Source: an uncultured Clostridia bacterium (GTDB lineage Bacteria > Bacillota > Clostridia > Christensenellales > CAG-917). Taken from it: a stretch of 64,000 nucleotides of DNA. Shown piece by piece: positions 57,434-64,000 of this stretch. Both the position numbers and the translations under genes were made by a program. Location of the stretch: NCBI GenBank assembly GCA_934233745.1, contig CAKQGN010000001.1:124001-188000 (forward strand), written 5' to 3'. The notes beneath the pieces were generated by a model. That model was not told where the DNA came from. It saw nothing but the letters and a program-made list of their open reading frames with translations, and ran no database searches. The first letter of the stretch is position 1. Each line of letters begins with the position of its first letter.

Positions 57434-59029
57434 TTAGTTTTCGTTGAGAATCTTGAAGGCTTTTTTGTTTTGCTTGTAGAGGGATTTGAACACCTCAAAG
57501 CCTTTGTCGTAAACCTTCTCTTTCAGCTCAAAGTTGGGGTTGAACGTCTTTTTTGCAGGGATAAACTTCTTTATTTCGTCAAATGACGCAATAACACCAA
57601 GTCCGACGCCGACGCATGCCGCAGCTCCTACCGCACCGATATTTTGAGGATTATCGACGGTTTCGATTACGTGTCCCGTGATGTCGGCAAGCACCTGACA
57701 TGTGAAATCCGAAAGTGCGCCGCCGCCCACAAATCTGATTACGTCGGAAGGTTTGACCTTCTTTGACGACGCTTCGAGCATCCAGCGTTTGTGGTAGCAT
57801 ATACCTTCGAGTACCGCGCGTATAAGTTCGGTTTTGCCTGTTTCGAGGCTGATGTTGAAAAACATGCCTCTTGCGTTGGGATCTTCAAACGGACAACGGT
57901 TGCCGTGAAGCCAAGGAGTGAATATAACCCCGCCGCTTCCTGCGGGGATGTCGTCTACAATCGAGGTCATATAAGAGAACAACGAGAGATATTTGCTTTC
58001 GATGTCGTCGGTGACGTGCTTTTTTTGGATGTAGATGCCGCACTCGTCAAGAGCGATGTGGTCTTTTACCCATTCAAAACATTTGCCCGAAGTTTCTAAC
58101 TCTGCGAAATAGTTGTATTTGCCGGGTTGCGCCGCAACGACCGCCGCAATCATGGAAGATACGTCAACGGTAGGTTTGTCGGTGATTGTTCCAACCCAGC
58201 CCGAAGTGCCGCTGTAAATATGGGTGTCGCCAAGTCCCGTAGAGCCTGCGCCGACGCCGATGAGGTTTGCGTCCATGCCCCCTCCGTAGACTTTGATGCC
58301 CTTGACAAGTCCGAGTTCTTCAGCCGCTTTGTCGGTGAGCGTGCCTGCGCATTCTGTCGATTCTATAAGTCTGGGCAGGTGTTTGACATCTATGCCGAAC
58401 ATCTTGCACATGGATTTGCTTATACACTTGTTTTTGAGATCGTAGAGCATTGTGCCGAAAGCCGAATCGTGCGTAAGCACAAATTCGTCTGTCATGCGCG
58501 CGATGAGATATTCCTTGACGTCGAGCCATTTGTAGATACGAGCAAAGTTTTCGGGTTCGTTGTTTTTGAGCCACAGATATTTCCACAGAGGATCTTTGAC
58601 GGACAGAGGAGCCGCTCCCGTGATCGCAAGCGATTTGAGAAGCCTGAAAATGTTTGCTCCCTCGATTTGCAGACCGAAACGGAGACCGTCCTTGATTTCT
58701 TTGGTTGCGCGTTGATCCATATAACTGAAAGCGCGGTGAACCGGCACTCCGTCCCTGTCAACGAGAACCAAACCTTGCGCTTGAGAGCAAAACGAGATGC
58801 CTTCCACTTGTTCGGGCTTTATAGGAGAGTTTTCAAAAATTCGGCGGGTGGTTGCTCTCATTGCGTCCCACCATTCGTTGGGATCTTGTTCCGCGCCTCC
58901 GCCCGGGAGAACGTAAAGCTCGTAACCTTGCGATGCAGATGAGAGTATTTTTATGCTTTTGTCGATTTCGATAAGACAAGTTTTGATGCCGGTTGTGCCT
59001 ACATCGTAGGCGAGAACATAATTGCCCAT
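57434..59029 (-). CDS. FGGY-family carbohydrate kinase (xylulokinase-like)
   Basis: Cytoplasmic sugar or polyol kinase of 531 residues. N-terminal phosphate motif 'VLAYDVGTTGIKTCLIEID', 'AEQDPNEWWDAM', 'GISFCSQAQGLVLVDRDGVP', 'YMDQRA', the middle 'IKVYGGGMDANLIGVGAGS' and the C-terminal ATP site 'IRFVGGGALSDFTCQVLADI' and 'QNIGAVGAAACVGVG'. This is closest to the xylulose/gluconate kinase branch, but the sugar is not shown by context: no isomerase or transporter for one sugar is adjacent. AAGGTGG site; promoter at 59057-59085. Confidence 0.88.
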   Translation of the reverse strand: MGNYVLAYDVGTTGIKTCLIEIDKSIKILSSASQGYELYVLPGGGAEQDPNEWWDAMRATTRRIFENSPIKPEQVEGISFCSQAQGLVLVDRDGVPVHRAFSYMDQRATKEIKDGLRFGLQIEGANIFRLLKSLAITGAAPLSVKDPLWKYLWLKNNEPENFARIYKWLDVKEYLIARMTDEFVLTHDSAFGTMLYDLKNKCISKSMCKMFGIDVKHLPRLIESTECAGTLTDKAAEELGLVKGIKVYGGGMDANLIGVGAGSTGLGDTHIYSGTSGWVGTITDKPTVDVSSMIAAVVAAQPGKYNYFAELETSGKCFEWVKDHIALDECGIYIQKKHVTDDIESKYLSLFSYMTSIVDDIPAGSGGVIFTPWLHGNRCPFEDPNARGMFFNISLETGKTELIRAVLEGICYHKRWMLEASSKKVKPSDVIRFVGGGALSDFTCQVLADITGHVIETVDNPQNIGAVGAAACVGVGLGVIASFDEIKKFIPAKKTFNPNFELKEKVYDKGFEVFKSLYKQNKKAFKILNEN

Positions 59030-59056
59030 AGTCCACCTTATTTATAAGATAAAATA

Positions 59057-59085
59057 AGTATAACACACGCAAAAAACCGTGTAAA
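59057..59085 (-). promoter_or_regulatory. Promoter of the FGGY kinase gene
   Basis: Minus strand: TTTACA, 17 bases, TATACT, about 21 bases before the ATG at the predicted start. A TTGACA lies a little further upstream without a matching -10. The 59086-59268 stretch contains no gene. Confidence 0.7.
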
Positions 59086-59268
59086 TATACTATTTGTCAA
59101 ATAGTTGAAAAATAATTGCATAAATAATACAATCGTTCGAGTTTGTATTGTTTTTTTTGTGTTGCGGGGTTTGCGCAATTGTAATATCGCTATGAATCCG
59201 ACAGATAAATACCCGAAATCGTAAAAGAGAAAAGCAGCAATGAAAACGAAGAAGCGGATATAACTCCG

Positions 59269-60027
59269 TTATGCGAGTTTTGCGGCTTTGAGGGCAAGTA
59301 CGATGGGCGGTGTAAGCAATGAGAAAGAAACTACTTCAACCGCGAAGTTCACCCCAAACCAGGCGAGTACGTATTTTACGGTGACAATCGTGTTTTGCGC
59401 AATGGAAGTGCCGTTGAAAAAAATGAGAGTGAATATGGCGACAAACAGTGTGTTGGTGATAACTCCCAGGGCGGCGGACAGGGCGTATATAAACTGGTCG
59501 GTGAGGATTTGTTTCGACCTCGCTTTTCGGTCACAGGATTTTGAGATGTTGCATGTGCGATGATTATCATCGCAAAAATCCGAGACGTTCGGGTTGGTTG
59601 CCGTCATGCGCATATCGTTGTTTTTAGTGTTCTCGTATGCACATTCGCGCACATATTCATAATCGCATATGCGCTTGATTCGAGCAAAAAAGACAACTTT
59701 TTGAAGTCCGTATCGTGTAAAATAGCAAACTATCGCAATGAGGATTCTCGGCAGAATACACACAATCGGGTTTTGAAAAATCGGTGCGACGGGAGACGCC
59801 GCTTTTGTGGTGAACCAAGCGATGTAATTTACAATCCCCATCATGATTCCCATTGCGAGCGAAGTCTTGAATGACGCAACCTGTGAGAGTATGATTGTCG
59901 GCAAAATCATCAGGGCAAGCGTGATTGTCCCGAACTGAACGGGTACAAAACAAAAGATAATCGTCAGCGCAAGCATGAGCGCAAGGAGGGTGATGTTTTT
60001 TATGGATGAGAGTCTTTTGTTTTGCAT
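59269..60027 (-). CDS. ECF transporter S component (FolT/PanT-like)
   Basis: Substrate-binding membrane subunit of an energy-coupling-factor vitamin importer. 252 residues with about six membrane segments: 'ITLLALMLALTIIFCFVPVQ', 'LALMILPTIILSQVASF', 'MGIMMGIVNYIAWF', 'GVITNTLFVAIFTLIFF', and the end 'TPPIVLALKAA', the pattern of the folate/pantothenate S group. Odd: about 60 hydrophilic residues are inserted between segments four and five ('ICDYEYVRECAYENTKNNDM' through 'SCDRKARSKQ'), rich in Asn, Cys and Arg. ATG 60027 is chosen because it has AAAGGT and lies downstream of the promoter. The EcfA/T partners are not in the window, so it is a solitary S unit. Confidence 0.82.
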   Translation of the reverse strand: MQNKRLSSIKNITLLALMLALTIIFCFVPVQFGTITLALMILPTIILSQVASFKTSLAMGIMMGIVNYIAWFTTKAASPVAPIFQNPIVCILPRILIAIVCYFTRYGLQKVVFFARIKRICDYEYVRECAYENTKNNDMRMTATNPNVSDFCDDNHRTCNISKSCDRKARSKQILTDQFIYALSAALGVITNTLFVAIFTLIFFNGTSIAQNTIVTVKYVLAWFGVNFAVEVVSFSLLTPPIVLALKAAKLA

Positions 60028-60057
60028 ACCGACCTTTGATGGCTTTTGATAAATATG

Positions 60058-60086
60058 ATTATATGCCTTATTCCAAACTATGTCAA
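60058..60086 (-). promoter_or_regulatory. Consensus promoter of the ECF S-component gene
   Basis: Minus strand: TTGACA, 17 bases, TATAAT. The leader is only about 24 bases, too short for a riboswitch. The remainder of 60087-60268 shows no gene. Confidence 0.85.
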
Positions 60087-60268
60087 ATGCAAAAGAACTT
60101 TCAAAGTCAATTTGCATAAAACGATGTTTATCGTTGCAAAATCGAAACTTGAAAGTCGTGTTTTGAAATATAAAGATTTCGACAATGTGTGCTATATTAC
60201 TGTCGGAAAAGACAAAATGTTCTTTCGGACAGCAATTTTTTTCAGCGTCTGTTTTGTAAAATATTGCT

Positions 60269-62563
60269 ATGAAAAGTCATGTTTTAACCGCCAAAAGAAA
60301 AGTGTGTCCGACATTTGATTTGAAGATGAGCGCAAAAACCGCGGTAGCGTTTGCGCTTGAAGGTCTTGCGTTGTTTTTGTTTGCGAGCGTACCGTCATTC
60401 GGTTTTGCATTGTCGCTTGCTTTGTTTTGTGCGCTTGTTTTCGCAAGGCAGAACGTGCTTGCCGTATCGCCGTGTTTTATTGTTGCAAACGTCGTGTTTT
60501 TACCCGATTGGCGAATGCTTTTGTATGCGCTTGCGCCGGTGGTTACGTTGATTGCGCTATACGCGATTTTTTACAAAATTCGCAAGAACGTTCCGCTCTG
60601 GGCGGTTGCGCTTTGCGCGCTTTTAGGTATTAGTCCGTATGTCGCATGCGGTTGCGTGTTCGAAGGCGATTATTTCCGTTTGGGGCTTTGCGCGCTCTTT
60701 GTCGTTGCCGGCACGTTTTGTTTCGGTATTTGCGCTTATGCCGTGTTTGTGCGTTCCGTTCTTCACAAAGCAACTGTTGACGAGCTGATATGCGCAGGCA
60801 TAACTCTTGCCGTGACGGGATATGCGCTTTGCGGTGTGGGAGGTTTCGGTTTTTATGCCTATGGCGGAGTGCTTGCGTTTTCCGTGTTGGTTTGCGCTGT
60901 ATGTTTCAAGGCGCAGACAACGTTGTTTGTCGGCATACTTTTCGGAGTCGGAGCAAGCATTGCAAAGTCAGATTTGACTTATCTCGGCGCATCGGTAGCA
61001 CTTGCAACGGCGGCGGTTGCGTTTTCGCCCTTTACAAAGTGGTCGTCTGCGCTTGCGGTGTTGGCGGTCGAGGGCATAGAGTGGCTTTTGAACGCTTATG
61101 CGGGAGCGGGATGGCAATCGCTTGTCATGTGTGGCGTCGGAGTGATTTGCGCTTTGTTGATACCTTCGTCGGTCACGACAAAGATAAAAGGACTGGCAAA
61201 GGGCGACAACCGCAGAGCTTACACAGGTATTGTCAACAGACGAGGCAGAGAGCTGGCGTCACGCCTGGCGTCCGCCTCGGACGTGTTTTACGACATGTCG
61301 AAAAATCTCGAAAAACTTGCCGCAAATTCATCCGAGTGTTCGCCGAACAGACTTGCAAAGGAAGTTGCAAAGAGTTTTTGCGGACGGTGCAGGGACAGAG
61401 AGATTTGTTTTACCGCGCTCGGAGGGGATACGTCAAGCGTGATTTTGCCTATGGCGGACGCGGCAATCAATCGCGGAAAAGTCACCATACTCGATATGCC
61501 GCCTTTTGTCACAAGCAGATGCTCGAATATGCACTCGCTGGCATCTGCGATAAACACAAGTGCGGACGCATACAAAAAGAGAACATGCGAAGCAAAAAAC
61601 CTTGTGTCTTGCAAAAATCTTATGTCCGAACAATTTGCAGGCATTGCGCTTGTACTAGATTCGCTTGCAAGCTCTTGCGCAGAACAGGTGAACTTTGCCT
61701 CGGACGATGCGGAATTGCTCAAAGCCGAGCTTTTGAAACACAACGTCGTCGCAAGCGAAATCGTTATTTGCGGCGAGGGTTCGTCGTCGAGCGCAACGCT
61801 GATTGTAAGAGATTGCGACGCGCAAAAAGCCGTGTTGCCGAGAATCGTATCCAAAAGCCTCGGCGTGCGTATGGAAGTTTCGAAAATTCAGGACAGAGGT
61901 TCGCAAAAGGTCGTGTTTCTGGATTGCGCTCCGATATATGAAGTCGCTTACGGAGTTGCGCAAAAGAAATTCGGCGAAGAGTCAGAGTGCGGAGATACGG
62001 TGAGCGTGCTTTGTCCGTCGAGAACTCGCAGACTGTTTGCCGTTTGCGACGGAATGGGACACGGTGAAAAAGCAAGCGAAACAAGCAAAAACGCCATTAA
62101 AATGATTGAAAGTTTTTATCGGGCGGGCATAGAATCGGGCATCGTCTTGAGCCTTGCCAATAAGTTGCTCAAACTCGGTGCGGAAGATATGTTTTCCACC
62201 CTCGACATTGCGGTTTTGGATATGCAGTCGGGCGGATTGGACGTTGTGAAGTTGGGCTCGGCAAGCAGTTTTATCATCCGAAAGGACAATATAGAAATGC
62301 TCACTTGCACCGCAGCACCCATAGGCATTGTGGATGACGTAGAAAGTATCACGTCGCGCTATCAACTTTTTGACGGCGATATGTTGCTTATGATGAGCGA
62401 CGGAGTTTTCGACGCGCTCGAGGGCAAAGGCGTGTGCGAGGTCATTGACGAAACCGACACCCAAAATCCGCAAACTCTTGCCGATTCCGTGCTTGAAAAA
62501 GCCCTCGAAAGCGGCGCAACCGACGATTGCACGGTGCTTGCAATGCGACTTTTTATGGTATAA
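60269..62563 (+). CDS. spoIIE: Stage II sporulation protein E (PP2C phosphatase)
   Basis: Membrane phosphatase that dephosphorylates the anti-anti-sigma SpoIIAA, releasing sigma F in the forespore. 764 residues: about ten membrane segments in the first 300, a central region that in Bacillus binds FtsZ (about 310-540), then the PP2C domain: 'RRLFAVCDGMGHGEKASETS' (metal Asp), 'LDVVKLGSASSFII', 'LLMMSDGVFDALEGKG' and 'GATDDCTVLAMRL'. This domain order is that of SpoIIE. There is no ribosome site; a TAAAAT box ends six bases before the ATG, so the RNA may be leaderless. Position beside tilS is as in Bacillus. Confidence 0.94.
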   Translation: MKSHVLTAKRKVCPTFDLKMSAKTAVAFALEGLALFLFASVPSFGFALSLALFCALVFARQNVLAVSPCFIVANVVFLPDWRMLLYALAPVVTLIALYAIFYKIRKNVPLWAVALCALLGISPYVACGCVFEGDYFRLGLCALFVVAGTFCFGICAYAVFVRSVLHKATVDELICAGITLAVTGYALCGVGGFGFYAYGGVLAFSVLVCAVCFKAQTTLFVGILFGVGASIAKSDLTYLGASVALATAAVAFSPFTKWSSALAVLAVEGIEWLLNAYAGAGWQSLVMCGVGVICALLIPSSVTTKIKGLAKGDNRRAYTGIVNRRGRELASRLASASDVFYDMSKNLEKLAANSSECSPNRLAKEVAKSFCGRCRDREICFTALGGDTSSVILPMADAAINRGKVTILDMPPFVTSRCSNMHSLASAINTSADAYKKRTCEAKNLVSCKNLMSEQFAGIALVLDSLASSCAEQVNFASDDAELLKAELLKHNVVASEIVICGEGSSSSATLIVRDCDAQKAVLPRIVSKSLGVRMEVSKIQDRGSQKVVFLDCAPIYEVAYGVAQKKFGEESECGDTVSVLCPSRTRRLFAVCDGMGHGEKASETSKNAIKMIESFYRAGIESGIVLSLANKLLKLGAEDMFSTLDIAVLDMQSGGLDVVKLGSASSFIIRKDNIEMLTCTAAPIGIVDDVESITSRYQLFDGDMLLMMSDGVFDALEGKGVCEVIDETDTQNPQTLADSVLEKALESGATDDCTVLAMRLFMV

Positions 62564-62597
62564 ATCAGAGTGCAGAGGCGATATCGTGCATAAAATG

Positions 62598-62626
62598 TTG
62601 TGTTTTTTGCGTCGGTGCTGTATAAT
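62598..62626 (+). promoter_or_regulatory. Promoter of tilS (leaderless start)
   Basis: TTGTGT, 17 bases, TATAAT, then six bases and ATG 62633. The predicted start point is the A of the start codon. Confidence 0.65.
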
Positions 62627-62632
62627 TGCCGT

Positions 62633-63967
62633 ATGGCAAACGATATTCAAATATATTTGAATAAATTTTTGGACAATCCGTCTTTTGTCGGAAAAACGAT
62701 TGGCGTTGCTTTAAGCGGCGGCAGAGATTCCGTCGCGCTTGCGTATGCATTGAAAAACGCAAACGTCCCTTTGGTCGCAATCAATGTCGAACACGGTATC
62801 CGAGGTCAGAGCAGCGTGGACGACAGCAGATTCGTTGCCGATTTTTGCAAAGAATACGATATTCCTCTTTTTTGTTTCAAGGTGGACGCGCCTGCGTTTT
62901 GCAAGGAAAACGGCTATACGCTCGAACAGGGCGCAAGGATTTTGCGATACGAGATTTTCGATAGCGTACTCGACGAGAAAAAGTGCGACTATATCGCGCT
63001 TGCTCATCACGCCGACGACCAAGTCGAAACCGTAATTATGCGCATAATTCGCGGCACCGGCGTAAGAGGTCTTTGCGGAATGAGTGCGGTGAGCGGAAAG
63101 TATATTCGCCCGCTTCTTTGTTGCGAAAGAGAGGATATAAACGATTTCGTTGCCGAACATAATTTGCCATACGTCGACGACGAAACCAATTTTGACACCG
63201 ACTACACGCGCAATTTTTTGCGAGAGGAGCTTGAAAAAATAAAACAAAGATTTCCTTCTCTTTGTACGTCCGTGTCAAGGCTTTGCGAAAACGCAACGGA
63301 AGTTTGCGATTTTATAGCGAAAAATACGCCCGAATTGCGTCTTGAAAACGACGAAGTTAAAGTTGATGTGAAGTATTTTGAGGATACATTGATTGCAAAA
63401 GAACTTGTTGTGAAGGCTGCGAGAATGCTCGGCGTTTGTCAGGATATCGAACAGAGGCACTTTCCGCTTGTATTCGACCTCAAAGACGCTCAAAACGGAA
63501 AACGTATCGAGCTTGCTCACAAACTCGTGGCGCACAAAGACGGCAGATATATCGTGTTTTCGAAAAAGCGCGAAAGAGGCGCACTCGATTGCGTAGAGAG
63601 TTTTGCGGAAGGCGAATTTGCCTCTCTCGGCGTGTCGGTTGCAAAAGTCGATTGTATGTGCAAAGAAAAGTTGCGCTCGGGCAGTTGCCGCGATTGTGAT
63701 AGAATTTTGTTTGTAGACGGCGATAAATTGCCTCAACATGCCGTTTTGAGAAGAATAAAACCCGGGGATTATATCCAAAAATTCGGCGGCGGAACAAAGA
63801 GTGTGGGCGACTTTCTGACCGATAAAAAAGTGCCTTTGCGCAAGAGAGAAAAACTTGTCGTTGTCGCAAACGGAAGCGAAGTTTTTGCGATATTCGGCGT
63901 GGAAATTTCCAAAAACGTCGCGGTAGAAAACATCGGCAAAAACATATATGAACTTAAAACAATGTAA
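62633..63967 (+). CDS. tilS: tRNA(Ile)-lysidine synthetase
   Basis: Converts C34 of tRNA-Ile(CAU) to lysidine, so that it reads AUA. The PP-loop 'GVALSGGRDSVALAYAL' (SGGxDS form) lies at residues about 22-38, followed by 'VNVEHGIRG' (written INVEHGIRG here), 'LEQGARILRYEIFDSVL', 'ALAHHADDQVETVIMRIIRG' and 'DDETNFDTDYTRNFLRE', all typical. The C-terminal domain with 'RRIKPGDYIQKFGGGTKSV' is the TilS-C substrate module. 444 residues. No ribosome site at ATG 62633. In Bacillus tilS also lies close to spoIIE. Confidence 0.96.
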   Translation: MANDIQIYLNKFLDNPSFVGKTIGVALSGGRDSVALAYALKNANVPLVAINVEHGIRGQSSVDDSRFVADFCKEYDIPLFCFKVDAPAFCKENGYTLEQGARILRYEIFDSVLDEKKCDYIALAHHADDQVETVIMRIIRGTGVRGLCGMSAVSGKYIRPLLCCEREDINDFVAEHNLPYVDDETNFDTDYTRNFLREELEKIKQRFPSLCTSVSRLCENATEVCDFIAKNTPELRLENDEVKVDVKYFEDTLIAKELVVKAARMLGVCQDIEQRHFPLVFDLKDAQNGKRIELAHKLVAHKDGRYIVFSKKRERGALDCVESFAEGEFASLGVSVAKVDCMCKEKLRSGSCRDCDRILFVDGDKLPQHAVLRRIKPGDYIQKFGGGTKSVGDFLTDKKVPLRKREKLVVVANGSEVFAIFGVEISKNVAVENIGKNIYELKTM

Positions 63968-64000
63968 AAACGGCTGCAATGCACCGAAAACGCACCATAG

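Noticed and set aside
60028..60268. Riboswitch for the ECF S component
   Set aside because: The consensus promoter leaves a leader of only about 24 bases.

Overview
The window is a stretch of bacterial chromosome with moderate GC, tightly packed genes and strong Shine-Dalgarno sites. Gene content points to an uncultured, probably gut-associated clostridial member of the Bacillota: whiA, spoIIE, YitT, PepV, tilS, an ECF S component, a deoxynucleoside-salvage operon of Firmicute type, and BspA/InlB-repeat surface lipoproteins. This taxonomic call is inference from gene families; there is no rRNA gene here to confirm it.

Layout. 0-5.3 kb: the end of an unknown gene, uvrC, murB, a PHP phosphoesterase and whiA. 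5.7-12.1 kb: dnaE, then an ATP-type and a PPi-type phosphofructokinase side by side. 12.5-19.4 kb: an esterase, a 23S rRNA uracil methyltransferase, a lipase-like lipoprotein, a YjbR-like protein, galM, an acetyltransferase and a HAD phosphatase. 19.4-25.6 kb: YitT (minus), a DUF1538 membrane protein with two P-II-like partners, an atypical small island with a truncated gene, and a membrane protein with an Asp-Gly-Tyr-Asp-Arg-Arg tail. 25.7-35.1 kb: a compact P22-like virion cassette (large terminase, portal, scaffold, coat, gp4-like, gp10-like, coiled-coil proteins) with no integrase, lysis, tailspike or replication gene. 35.1-39.8 kb: pepV, a 127-bp tandem array, tRNA-Gln, tRNA-Pro with partial copies on both sides, a GtrA-like protein and rlmA. 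39.8-51.3 kb: a U32 peptidase, ferredoxin, a giant InlB-repeat/LRR lipoprotein, mnmM, a low-molecular-weight phosphatase and two paralogous lipoproteins. 51.4-57.4 kb: the salvage operon pdp-tdk-udk-deoC-deoD-deoB-cdd. 57.4-64 kb: an FGGY kinase, an ECF S component, spoIIE and tilS.

How parts work together. The salvage operon can split pyrimidine and purine nucleosides, move pentose phosphate from C1 to C5, cleave deoxyribose-5-phosphate into glycolytic intermediates and re-phosphorylate bases as nucleosides; the two phosphofructokinases sit on the same central pathway. The DUF1538 protein and its P-II-like neighbours look like a transporter/channel with its own regulators.

The least ordinary content is in the intergenic DNA and the phage-derived block. 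Two interspersed repeat families occur, always downstream of plus-strand genes and in one orientation: a roughly 300-bp element with a conserved 3' block and hairpins whose sequence changes while pairing is kept, and arrays of small hairpins separated by a constant GTGATAT. There is also a four-unit 127-bp tandem array ending in a 22-bp perfect inverted repeat. Several genes have a -10 box six bases before the ATG and no Shine-Dalgarno site, suggesting leaderless transcripts. All functional calls rest on reading motifs and gene order; no database search was possible.
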